Shown here in pieces: positions 1 through 6,746 of a stretch of DNA of 7,985 nucleotides (position 1 is its first letter; each line of letters begins with the position of its first letter). The DNA comes from an uncultured Bacteroidales bacterium (GTDB lineage: Bacteria; Bacteroidota; Bacteroidia; Bacteroidales; Paludibacteraceae). The stretch covers positions 1-7,985 of the forward strand of contig CAIYTJ010000558.1 of assembly GCA_903929065.1 (NCBI GenBank), in the 5' to 3' direction. Below the pieces are notes generated by a model that was given only the letters and a program-made list of their open reading frames with translations, ran no database searches and was not told the DNA's origin. The position numbers and the translations under genes are program-made.

Positions 1-1
1 G

Positions 2-349
2 ATGTTTTTCCACAATAAACTTTCGCGAAAAGATTATACGTTGCTGGATGATGGGCAAAAACTAACCATTGGTAAAACACAGATTTTATGTATTCTTACG
101 CCGGGTCATACACCAGGATCAATGAGTTATCTTATTGATAATAAATATCTTTTTGTTGGAGACGCTTTTGGTTTGAAGGATGGTAAAGTTGACAAAGCAA
201 ATTCGTTTTTCAGTAAAGATATAAAACTGGCAATCAAATCATTTGACAAAATCAAAAACCTTCCGGATGCAGAATACATTTTCACAGCTCATAACGGCTT
301 TACTAATGACTACAAAAACGCTGTTATGACTGATTTAAAGGAGAAATAA
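2..349 (+). CDS. Metallo-beta-lactamase-fold hydrolase, C-terminal part (5' end outside the window)
   Basis: The visible 115 residues are the C-terminal half of an MBL-fold protein. The motif PGHTPGS (His36 of the visible part) matches the third metal-binding histidine region. GDAFG (Asp54) matches the bridging aspartate, and FTAHNGF (His97) the last metal-ligand histidine. The N-terminal HxHxDH metal motif, essential in this family, is missing because the gene continues left of base 1, so the ATG at base 2 is most likely an internal methionine. The family includes glyoxalase II-like thioesterases, lactonases and other hydrolases, and the visible part does not show which substrate is used. 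No signal peptide can be judged. The gene is followed by a strong terminator and so belongs to a transcription unit separate from the dehydrogenase operon. The fold is confident; the specific function is unknown. Confidence 0.85.
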   Translation: MFFHNKLSRKDYTLLDDGQKLTIGKTQILCILTPGHTPGSMSYLIDNKYLFVGDAFGLKDGKVDKANSFFSKDIKLAIKSFDKIKNLPDAEYIFTAHNGFTNDYKNAVMTDLKEK

Positions 350-389
350 TTTGGTTTGTAAAAATTATTTTCAAACAAATAAGAACTTT

Positions 390-426
390 AAAAGCTAAAC
401 TTCATTAGAAGTTTAGCTTTTTTTTT
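390..426 (+). terminator. Strong intrinsic terminator after the MBL-fold gene
   Basis: A perfect inverted repeat, AAAGCTAAACTTC (391-403) and GAAGTTTAGCTTT (408-420), encloses an ATTA loop. It is extended by one A-T pair (390/421), giving a 14-bp stem. It runs straight into nine T residues (418-426). It lies 40 bases after the stop codon of the MBL gene. The A run at the left foot of the stem is too short (four A) to argue strongly for function on the other strand. Confidence 0.93.
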
Positions 427-481
427 ATGTTATTGCATAAAAAAATCAGTATTAAATCTTAGTTTCAGAACCTTATCAGTT

Positions 482-489
482 GATATTTG
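482..489 (+). promoter_or_regulatory. Possible Bacteroidota -7 box for the dehydrogenase operon
   Basis: GATATTTG matches the Bacteroidota -7 consensus TAnnTTTG at five of six fixed positions (G in place of the first T). It would place transcription start near 495 and give a leader of about 35 bases before the ATG at 531. No convincing TTTG -33 element is seen 17-23 bases upstream. A promoter must lie between the terminator at 426 and the ATG at 531, so the region is well supported but the exact box is not. Confidence 0.3.
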
Positions 490-530
490 TTAGTTAATAT
501 AGAATCTAAAAATTCAAGACAATTACAACT

Positions 531-1670
531 ATGTTGAATACTTTAAAGCAACCCAAAGAGAAAATCATAAAATACAATCCTGAAATGATTTTTGAAAATT
601 TTGACCCACGGGAAGATAAAATACTTCGAATTATCGATAATGATGGAAATGTGCTGGATAAAGAACTGATGCCGGATTTGGACGATGAGACTATCATTAA
701 AGCTTACAAATCAATGTTTTTCGCACGAACGGCCGACGAGATGGCGGTTTCGTATCAACGCCAGGGACGAATGTACACATATCCGCCCATCAACGGTCAG
801 GAGGCTATTCAGGTGGCAGCTGGTTTACTTATCCGTGAAAATGACTGGCTCGCACCTGCTTTTCGCGAATTGGCAATCATGCTTGCCAAAAAGGTGACAT
901 TGAAAGAGATTTTCCTTTACTATATGGGAAATGAACAGGGAAGCAAATTTGAGTTTGCGAATCACGTTTTGCCCATTTGTGTTCCAATTGGTTCGCAACT
1001 TCTTCATGCCACCGGAATTGGCTATTCCATTAAATATCAGAAAAAGGACGAAGTAGTTTTTGGATTTATTGGCGATGGTGGAACTTCCGAAGGCGATTTC
1101 AGCGAAGCACTTAATTTTGCCGGTGTTTGGCAGGTTCCAGTCATTTTCACCATTCAGAACAATCAATACGCCATTTCTGTTCCGGTTCAAAAACAAACCA
1201 AATCCGTAAATCTGGCAGTAAAGTCAATTGCTTTTGGTCTGCCGGGAATTAAAGTGGACGGAAATGATTTTTTTGCCATGTATTCAGCATACAAAGAAGC
1301 TTACGATTATGCCAGAGCTGGCAATGGCGCGGTTTTAATTGAAGCATTAACCTATCGGAAAGGCGCACACACCACTTCCGATGACCCTTCAAAATATCGT
1401 ACCAAAGAAGAAGAAATGGAATGGGACAAAACAGATCCATTGAAACGGTTGAAAAAATACATGGACAAAAACGAAATCTGGAAAGAAAACGAAGAAGAAT
1501 TGATAGAAAAATATAAACTCGAAATTGACAAACAATTTTCGGAAGCAGAAACTGCAACTTATCCATTAAGTGACATTTTCGATTATATGTACACGGAAAT
1601 GCCGGAAATACTGAAAAAACAAAAAGCAGACTTTGAATTATTTCAAACTTGGAAGGAGAACCGCAAATGA
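531..1670 (+). CDS. pdhA: Pyruvate (2-oxoacid) dehydrogenase E1 component, alpha subunit
   Basis: This is the thiamine-diphosphate-binding subunit of a heterotetrameric E1, which decarboxylates a 2-oxoacid and reductively acylates the lipoyl arm of E2. The 379 residues carry the ThDP/Mg motif that starts with GDGGTSEGDF (181-190) and ends in NN (210-211). The phosphorylation-loop region is conserved, with TYRKGAHTTSDDPSKYR at about 284-300. Substrate-side motifs RQGRMYTYPPINGQEA (77-92) and the region around AFRELA (110-115) resemble PdhA of Gram-positive bacteria (RQGR...GQEA) in order and spacing. Length is close to the 360-400 usual for PdhA. The ATG at 531 is the first in frame after the intergenic region; no Shine-Dalgarno site precedes it, as is normal in Bacteroidota. 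It is the first gene of the operon and its stop overlaps the start of the beta-subunit gene. The homologous branched-chain 2-oxoacid dehydrogenase is the main alternative, so substrate is less sure than family. Confidence 0.93.
   Translation: MLNTLKQPKEKIIKYNPEMIFENFDPREDKILRIIDNDGNVLDKELMPDLDDETIIKAYKSMFFARTADEMAVSYQRQGRMYTYPPINGQEAIQVAAGLLIRENDWLAPAFRELAIMLAKKVTLKEIFLYYMGNEQGSKFEFANHVLPICVPIGSQLLHATGIGYSIKYQKKDEVVFGFIGDGGTSEGDFSEALNFAGVWQVPVIFTIQNNQYAISVPVQKQTKSVNLAVKSIAFGLPGIKVDGNDFFAMYSAYKEAYDYARAGNGAVLIEALTYRKGAHTTSDDPSKYRTKEEEMEWDKTDPLKRLKKYMDKNEIWKENEEELIEKYKLEIDKQFSEAETATYPLSDIFDYMYTEMPEILKKQKADFELFQTWKENRK
1651..1658 (+). promoter_or_regulatory. Shine-Dalgarno-like site that fixes the E1 beta start
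   Basis: GGAAGGAG lies inside the last codons of the alpha-subunit gene, with eight bases between it and the ATG at 1667. It favours that ATG over the in-frame TTG at 1649, which would place the start codon before this purine-rich block. Such sites are uncommon in Bacteroidota, and here it may assist reinitiation at the ATGA overlap. Confidence 0.6.
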
Positions 1671-2644
1671 GCGTAATGACAATGGTTCAGGCGATAAATA
1701 ATGCATTAGACATTATGCTTGAAGAAGATAAATCGGTGGTTATTTACGGAGAAGATGCCGGCAAAGAAGGTGGCGTTTTCAGGGTCACGGAAGGTTTACA
1801 GAAAAAATACGGAGAAGAAAGGGTTTTTGATTCGCCATTAGCCGAATCGGCAATTGTTGGAGCCGGACTTGGTATGGCACTTTCCGGTTTAAGACCAGTT
1901 GTTGAATTGCAATTCGATGGATTTACCTATCCGGCTTTCAATCAAATCATTTCAAATGTTTCAAGAATGCATAACCGTTCTCGTGGGATGTACAATGTGC
2001 CGATGGTGATTCGTTTTCCATACGGCGGCGGAATTAATGCATTGGAACATCACTCCGAAAGTCCCGAAGCACTTTATGCACATATTCCGGGTTTAAAAGT
2101 CGTTATTCCATCCACTCCACATGATGCCAAAGGATTATTAATTTCGGCCATTGAAAGTGACGATCCGATAGTTTTTATGGAACCAAAACGAATTTACAGG
2201 GCTATAAAACAGGAAGTTTCGGACGAAAAATTTTCTATTCCAATTGGAAAAGCCAAAGTGCTGACTGAAGGTACTGATGTCACGGTTGTGGCTTTTGGTG
2301 CTATGATTCGCGAATGTCAGAAAGCCATTGTAATGGCTAAAGAAGCCGGTATTTCGGTCGAATTAATTGATTTACGAACTATTTATCCCATTGACAAAGA
2401 AACCATTATTGAATCAGTAAAAAAAACAGGAAGAATTGTAATTGTGGCTGAAGCTCCCGAATCTTTCGGCGTGGGTGGTGAATTAATTGCCATTGCCAAC
2501 GAAGAAGCTTTTCTGTATTTGGAAGCACCTCCACGGCGGGTTATGGGATTTGATACAATTGTACCGCTGGCAAAAGGCGAACCGATGTATATGATTTCTC
2601 CTGACCGTATTTTCTATGAAATTGAAGGAACCGTAAAATTCTAA
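1667..2644 (+). CDS. pdhB: Pyruvate (2-oxoacid) dehydrogenase E1 component, beta subunit
   Basis: This is the transketolase-like beta subunit of E1, 325 residues, the normal length for the family. The N-terminal pyrimidine-binding domain shows GEDAG (28-32), GGVFRVTEGL (35-44) and SPLAES (56-61), where Glu60 is the glutamate expected to activate thiamine diphosphate. The histidine pair of EHHSES (His128 and His129) is conserved and expected near the active site. The transketolase C-terminal domain follows from about residue 195 and includes IDLRTIYPID and EAPESFGVGGE. The ATG at 1667 overlaps the alpha-subunit stop as ATGA and has a purine-rich site eight bases upstream. An in-frame TTG at 1649 would add six residues (TTG GAA GGA GAA CCG CAA) and is less likely. 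The E2 gene starts only 10 bases after its stop, consistent with one mRNA and stoichiometric synthesis. Confidence 0.94.
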   Translation: MSVMTMVQAINNALDIMLEEDKSVVIYGEDAGKEGGVFRVTEGLQKKYGEERVFDSPLAESAIVGAGLGMALSGLRPVVELQFDGFTYPAFNQIISNVSRMHNRSRGMYNVPMVIRFPYGGGINALEHHSESPEALYAHIPGLKVVIPSTPHDAKGLLISAIESDDPIVFMEPKRIYRAIKQEVSDEKFSIPIGKAKVLTEGTDVTVVAFGAMIRECQKAIVMAKEAGISVELIDLRTIYPIDKETIIESVKKTGRIVIVAEAPESFGVGGELIAIANEEAFLYLEAPPRRVMGFDTIVPLAKGEPMYMISPDRIFYEIEGTVKF

Positions 2645-2654
2645 ATCGCACACT

Positions 2655-3944
2655 ATGAGGTATATTTTTAATTTTCCGGATATCGGCGAAGGACTTGAAG
2701 AAGGCACCATTCTGCAATGGTATGTGGTTAAAGGACAGGCCATAAAAGCCGGACAAGCATTGGTAAATATGGAAACCGATAAAATTGTGACCGATATTCC
2801 ATCACCAAAAGCGGGAACAATCGTTGCGATTTACGGAAGTGTCGGCGAAACAATAAAAGTCGGCAGCCCGCTCGTTGAAATTGAAATTGAAGGCGTTTTT
2901 GGTGCTGAAGCAGTGGCCGAGGCAAAAGAAACCATAAAAATCGAGCCCATTGAAGAAAGTGCATCGGTAATCGGCACCATGGAACTGGCCGGGAACAGTG
3001 CCATTATGGCTGCCAGTGATGAAGGTCCGTCAAAACAAAAACAAGATGATAAACCGGTAGCAAAAGTACTGGCAACACCTCTTGCACGGGCTATGGCAAA
3101 GGATTTGAGCTTGGATATTAACAAAATAATCGGTACCGGACCATCCGGACGAGTTACCAAAGAAGACATTCAAAACTTTAAACCGACAAATCAAAAAATT
3201 GATTCTGTTCAGAAAAGAGAACAACCTGCAACCGTTTTTTCAACTGATGAAGTAACATACGAACAGCTTTCGCAAATCAGAAAAACAATTGCCAAAAACA
3301 TGCTGAATTCCAAACAGAATACGGCGCATATGACTTTGTTTGAAGAAGTGGAAATATCAGAATTGATAGCCATTCGCAGCAAATTCAAGCAATCATTTTC
3401 AGACAAAAATGCCAAGTTGACTTATCTTCCATTTATAGTAAAAGCAACAGTTTTAGCCCTAAAAAAATACCGGCAACTGAATTCTCAACTTGATTTGGAA
3501 AACGACCGGATGATTTATAAAAACCGCTACAACATGGCCATCGCGATTGATACGCCTGAAGGATTAGTCGTTCCGGTAATTAAAAATGCCGATACACTTT
3601 CCATTTTGCAGTTAGCACAAAAAATAAGCGAACTATCTGACAAAGCGCGTGACAGAAAACTTACACTTGAGGATATGAAAGATGGAACTTTCACGCTGAC
3701 AAACTATGGTTCGATTGGTGGTATTTACGCCACTCCGGTGATTAATTATCCGCAAGCCGGAATTCTTGGCATTGGTCGGATTGTTACAAAACCGGTGGTA
3801 AAAAATGGCGAACTGGCTGTTGGAAATGTGTTACCGCTTTCGCTTTCGGTGGATCACCGCATAGTAGACGGAGGTGATGCTTCTCGTTTTATTAACCTGA
3901 TAATGGGATATTTATCCGATCCTGTTTCGATGATGATGGAATAA
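2655..3944 (+). CDS. pdhC: Dihydrolipoamide acyltransferase, E2 component of the 2-oxoacid dehydrogenase complex
   Basis: E2 forms the core of the complex and moves the acyl group from its lipoyl arm to CoA. Of 429 residues, 1-80 are a single lipoyl domain opening with FPDIGEG, with the lipoyl lysine at Lys43 in METDKIVTDIP. A flexible acidic linker (about 81-135) follows, not the usual Ala/Pro-rich type. A peripheral-subunit-binding domain lies at about 138-175 (ATPLARAMAKD, GTGPSGRVTKEDI). The catalytic acetyltransferase domain, about 205-429, ends with SVDHRIVDGGDA, containing catalytic His401 and Asp405. FTLTNYGSIGG (356-366) is also typical. All active-site motifs look intact. The ATG at 2655 is 10 bases after the E1 beta stop. 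It may be an acetyl- or branched-chain acyltransferase; the gene order and the E1 alpha resemblance favour acetyl. The symbol follows the operon assignment. Confidence 0.93.
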   Translation: MRYIFNFPDIGEGLEEGTILQWYVVKGQAIKAGQALVNMETDKIVTDIPSPKAGTIVAIYGSVGETIKVGSPLVEIEIEGVFGAEAVAEAKETIKIEPIEESASVIGTMELAGNSAIMAASDEGPSKQKQDDKPVAKVLATPLARAMAKDLSLDINKIIGTGPSGRVTKEDIQNFKPTNQKIDSVQKREQPATVFSTDEVTYEQLSQIRKTIAKNMLNSKQNTAHMTLFEEVEISELIAIRSKFKQSFSDKNAKLTYLPFIVKATVLALKKYRQLNSQLDLENDRMIYKNRYNMAIAIDTPEGLVVPVIKNADTLSILQLAQKISELSDKARDRKLTLEDMKDGTFTLTNYGSIGGIYATPVINYPQAGILGIGRIVTKPVVKNGELAVGNVLPLSLSVDHRIVDGGDASRFINLIMGYLSDPVSMMME

Positions 3945-3967
3945 TTTGCAATTTATAATTTACAATT
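3943..3967 (+). repeat. Short 14-base-period repeat between the E2 and E3 genes
   Basis: AATTTGCAATT (3943-3953) is repeated as AATTTACAATT (3957-3967), with one mismatch and a period of 14 bases. The first copy uses the last two bases of the E2 stop codon. It fills most of the 35-base gap before the E3 start, the longest gap in the operon. Similar AT-rich TTTACAATTTATAA-type repeats are, as I recall, common between genes in Bacteroidota. A function is not evident. Confidence 0.55.
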
Positions 3968-3979
3968 AAATACCAGACT

Positions 3980-5326
3980 ATGGATTACGATCTTGTTATT
4001 ATTGGAGCAGGTCCGGCAGGCTATGTGGCTGCCATTCGCGCGGGTCAGGTTGGACTGAAAACCGCTATTATTGAAAAAAAATACATGGGCGGTATGTGTT
4101 TTCACTGGGGATGTATTCCCACAAAATCATTATTGGAAAGCGCTAAAATCTTTGAAAAAACCAAACATGCAGCAGATTTTGGAATTGATGGAATCGATGT
4201 CGGAAAACTTTCTTTCAACTGGCAAAAAGCCAAATCGCATTCCACATCTGTAACAAAAAAAATGAGCGATGGCGTAACTTCACTTTTATTGAAAAATGGA
4301 GTAGAAATTATTACCGGAACAGCAAAAATCGGAGAAGAAAACACGATTTACGTTGACAACAGAAAAATTACAACAGAAAATATCATTATTGCAACCGGTT
4401 CAAAACCAAAACTTTCAGATGCAAAAATCGCGAATGCGCCCATAGTTGAAATGGAGAAACTTTTTGATCTTCAATCAATTCCGGAAAATATCGTTTTAAC
4501 CGGAAATCATGTTTCAGCCATCGAAATGGCTCAGTTTTTCAGATTGATCGGTAAAAACGTTACATTGATTGCAAATAGCGATTATTTTCTGGACGGACTG
4601 GACGAATATCTCATTTCGTATATTGTTAAAAAACTTGAATCCGAAAATATCCGGGTTATTTTGAAATCCTATCCTGAAAAATATGAAAATGGCGAACTCA
4701 CAGTCGGTGGAATAAAAATAAAATGCGATTTGCTCGTTAATTGCAACTCGCGCAAAGCCATTCTTCCTGAAAGTGAAACGCCACTCGAACTGACCGAACG
4801 TGGATTTATCAGGACAACCGAATGGTTTGAAACAAATTTGAAAAGAGTTTTTGCCATTGGCGATGTGAGCGGCAAGAGCTTTGTGGCACATATTGCTTCT
4901 GCTCATGGAATTCATATTGTAAATTATATCAAAGGTATCAGAACCAATTTTGATAACACAACCTACCCTATTAACATGTACACCGTTCCGGAAATTTCTC
5001 AAATTGGAATGACGGAAAAACAGGCTCGGGAAGTTGGCGTTGAATATAAAATCAGTGAATTTCCATTATCAGCAAACGGAAAAGCCATGATAGAAGGCAA
5101 CACGGAAGGATTTATCCGCATGATTTCGGACCGGAAATACGGACAAGTGCTGGGCATTCAGATTGTGGCTGCGAATGCCACCGATATGATTGCAGAAGCA
5201 AGTGCGTATATGAACGTGGAAAGCAGTGTTTACGATATTGCCAAAACCATTCACGCACATCCAACCGTTTCAGAAATTTACAATGAGATTGGCTTCGATG
5301 CATTTGAAAAAGCAATTCATAAATGA
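3980..5326 (+). CDS. lpdA: Dihydrolipoyl dehydrogenase (E3)-like flavoprotein with an atypical NAD-binding domain
   Basis: E3 reoxidises the dihydrolipoyl arm of E2 through a disulfide and FAD, normally passing electrons to NAD+. In these 448 residues the FAD-binding GAGPAG is at 9-14 and the redox disulfide at Cys40 and Cys45 (GGMCFHWGCIPTK). IIATGSKP is at 136-143, the second FAD motif FAIGDVSG at 291-298, and the dimerisation domain ends with HAHPTVSE, with catalytic His427 and Glu432. The central domain is odd. Where the family has GxGxxGxE, this protein reads GNHVSAIE (175-182), so the second and third glycines are His and Ala. The acidic residue expected after the second strand is Ala198 (VTLIAN), and the usual GRxPN region reads CNSRKA (255-260). 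The protein is a little shorter than the usual 460-475. Its place after E1 and E2 argues for the E3 role, but use of NAD+ is doubtful. The downstream ligase gene overlaps it by four bases. Confidence 0.88.
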   Translation: MDYDLVIIGAGPAGYVAAIRAGQVGLKTAIIEKKYMGGMCFHWGCIPTKSLLESAKIFEKTKHAADFGIDGIDVGKLSFNWQKAKSHSTSVTKKMSDGVTSLLLKNGVEIITGTAKIGEENTIYVDNRKITTENIIIATGSKPKLSDAKIANAPIVEMEKLFDLQSIPENIVLTGNHVSAIEMAQFFRLIGKNVTLIANSDYFLDGLDEYLISYIVKKLESENIRVILKSYPEKYENGELTVGGIKIKCDLLVNCNSRKAILPESETPLELTERGFIRTTEWFETNLKRVFAIGDVSGKSFVAHIASAHGIHIVNYIKGIRTNFDNTTYPINMYTVPEISQIGMTEKQAREVGVEYKISEFPLSANGKAMIEGNTEGFIRMISDRKYGQVLGIQIVAANATDMIAEASAYMNVESSVYDIAKTIHAHPTVSEIYNEIGFDAFEKAIHK

Positions 5327-5952
5327 ACCAAACCATTGCAGTAGAGGCATATAATCTTCCAGACATTCGTTTGCTCGAAAAACAAACGAATCAATTTCTG
5401 GTTTGGATTCCCGACAAAACTTACATTGTGCTTGGCGCATCAAATCAGCCAAATGAAGCTTTATATGCTGAAAAAGTAATTCAGGATAAAATTACTGTCT
5501 TGAAAAGGCCATCAGGCGGACAAACAGTGGTGTTGACACCTAATAACCTGATTATTTCAGCAGTATTTTTTGATAAAGAATTGTTGCATCCAAAAGAAGT
5601 TTTCAACAACATTAACCTGTTGATTATTTCCGTATTGGAACAATCAGGCATAAATAATCTGTCGTTGAAAGGAATTTCCGACATTGCTATTTCCGGTAAA
5701 AAAATTCTCGGATCGTCAATTTACAGGAACAAAAATGCACTTTTGTACCATGCAGTGCTCAATTTGAGCGAATCCGTTTCCACTTTTGAAAAATACCTGA
5801 AATATCCTTCCAAAGAACCCGATTACCGGCTGGGTCGCTCACATTCCGAATTTGTCACATCACTCAGGGAAAAAGGATTTTCTGATAATTATCAGCAGTT
5901 GGCTAATGCTTTATCCCAAAGTTTCAGCACTTTTTTATTTCAAAACCAATGA
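5323..5952 (+). CDS. Lipoate-protein ligase-like protein (LplA/LipB fold), single catalytic domain
   Basis: This protein probably attaches lipoate, or transfers a lipoyl or octanoyl group, to the lysine of E2 lipoyl domains. Its 209 residues contain the substrate-loop motif KRPSGGQTV (61-69), a diverged form of RRxSGGGAV, and SDIAISGKKILGSS (119-132). In the latter, Lys127 aligns with the catalytic lysine of LplA. YRNKNALLYHAVLNL (134-148) and a late YPSKEPDYRLGRSHSEF segment (161-177) are typical of the LplA family. It is much shorter than bifunctional LplA (about 330 residues) and lacks the C-terminal accessory domain. The histidine-containing stretch that normally follows SGGG is replaced by VLTPNN (70-75). 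The ATG overlaps the E3 stop as ATGA, so it is translationally coupled to the complex whose E2 it likely modifies. The family is secure; ligase versus transferase is open. Confidence 0.85.
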   Translation: MNQTIAVEAYNLPDIRLLEKQTNQFLVWIPDKTYIVLGASNQPNEALYAEKVIQDKITVLKRPSGGQTVVLTPNNLIISAVFFDKELLHPKEVFNNINLLIISVLEQSGINNLSLKGISDIAISGKKILGSSIYRNKNALLYHAVLNLSESVSTFEKYLKYPSKEPDYRLGRSHSEFVTSLREKGFSDNYQQLANALSQSFSTFLFQNQ

Positions 5953-6746
5953 ATCATTCAACCGACTTCGATCAACTGAAATACTTTCTCGACAGCCGTG
6001 TGGCGCTTTACAATTGCCTTGATTTTATCGAAAAAGATCCGATTTTGATTCCACACCGTTTTTCACGAAAGGAAGATATTGAAATTTCCGCTTTTCTTAC
6101 TGCCACTATTTCGTGGGGACAACGCGTAAGTATTATCAACAATGCCAGGCGTTTAATAGATTTGATGGATAATTCGCCTTATGAATTTCTATTGGAAGGA
6201 ACTGAAAATGACTGGAAAAATGTCAGCAATTTTGTTCACCGCACGTTTAACGGTGAAGATTGTCTATTTTTTCTGAAATCATTGAAAAATATTTATGAAA
6301 ATCACGGCGGGTTGGAAACCGTTTTCACAGATGGATTCAAACTTGATGAAACTGCTTTTGCAGCGCTGTCATACTTTCGAAAGATTTTTCTTTCAGTTCC
6401 ACACGAAAGAAGAATTGGAAAACATGTTTCAGATGTAACCTCAAATTCTTCAGCTAAACGCCTGAATATGTTTCTTCGCTGGATGGTCCGAAATGATTCC
6501 AATGAAGTTGATTTCGGTTTGTGGAAAAATATACCTTCTTCGGCATTAATGCTTCCACTTGACGTTCACACCGGCAATGTGGCCCGCGATTTAGGTTTAC
6601 TTGAACGTAAACAAAACGAATGGAAAGCAGTGGAGGAAATAACTGTTGTCCTTCGTACATTCGATAAAAATGATCCGATAAAATATGACTTTGCTTTGTT
6701 TGGAGTAGGTGTTTTTGAAGGAAAAGATATCTCGCAAAGGCGCTAA
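5949..6746 (+). CDS. TIGR02757 family protein (DUF2400), function unknown
   Basis: I recognise this 265-residue protein as TIGR02757/DUF2400 from its conserved blocks: PILIPHRFSRKEDIEI (31-46), SWGQR (55-59), KRLNMFLRWMVR (180-191), VDFGLW (197-202 region), LPLDVHTGNVARDLGL (about 202-217) and the C-terminal NDPIKYDFALFGVGV. No signal peptide or membrane span is visible, so it is probably cytoplasmic. The block around Asp205 and His207 resembles the VDTHVxRV helix of HhH-GPD DNA glycosylases, where the Asp is catalytic. That link is my inference and not an established function. The ATG overlaps the ligase stop as ATGA, making it the sixth and last gene of the operon. Its last residues, from Asp260, are encoded by the left arm of an inverted repeat, and its stop lies in the repeat core. 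Family assignment is confident. Confidence 0.88.
   Translation: MNHSTDFDQLKYFLDSRVALYNCLDFIEKDPILIPHRFSRKEDIEISAFLTATISWGQRVSIINNARRLIDLMDNSPYEFLLEGTENDWKNVSNFVHRTFNGEDCLFFLKSLKNIYENHGGLETVFTDGFKLDETAFAALSYFRKIFLSVPHERRIGKHVSDVTSNSSAKRLNMFLRWMVRNDSNEVDFGLWKNIPSSALMLPLDVHTGNVARDLGLLERKQNEWKAVEEITVVLRTFDKNDPIKYDFALFGVGVFEGKDISQRR

Noticed and set aside
825..1566. Minus-strand open frames of 105-123 codons inside the E1 alpha gene
   Set aside because: They are complementary to conserved thiamine-diphosphate enzyme sequence and show no protein features of their own.
1649..1666. Upstream in-frame TTG as start of the E1 beta gene
   Set aside because: It would put the start before the GGAAGGAG block and add six residues absent from the family. 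The ATG at 1667 forms a clean ATGA overlap with good spacing.
2483..3415. Several minus-strand open frames across the E1 beta/E2 genes
   Set aside because: They lie opposite the lipoyl, binding and catalytic regions of conserved genes, with low-quality compositions and no motifs.
4514..5002. Minus-strand open frame of 162 codons inside the E3 gene
   Set aside because: It is antisense to a well-conserved flavoprotein gene and its product has no recognisable domain or start signal.
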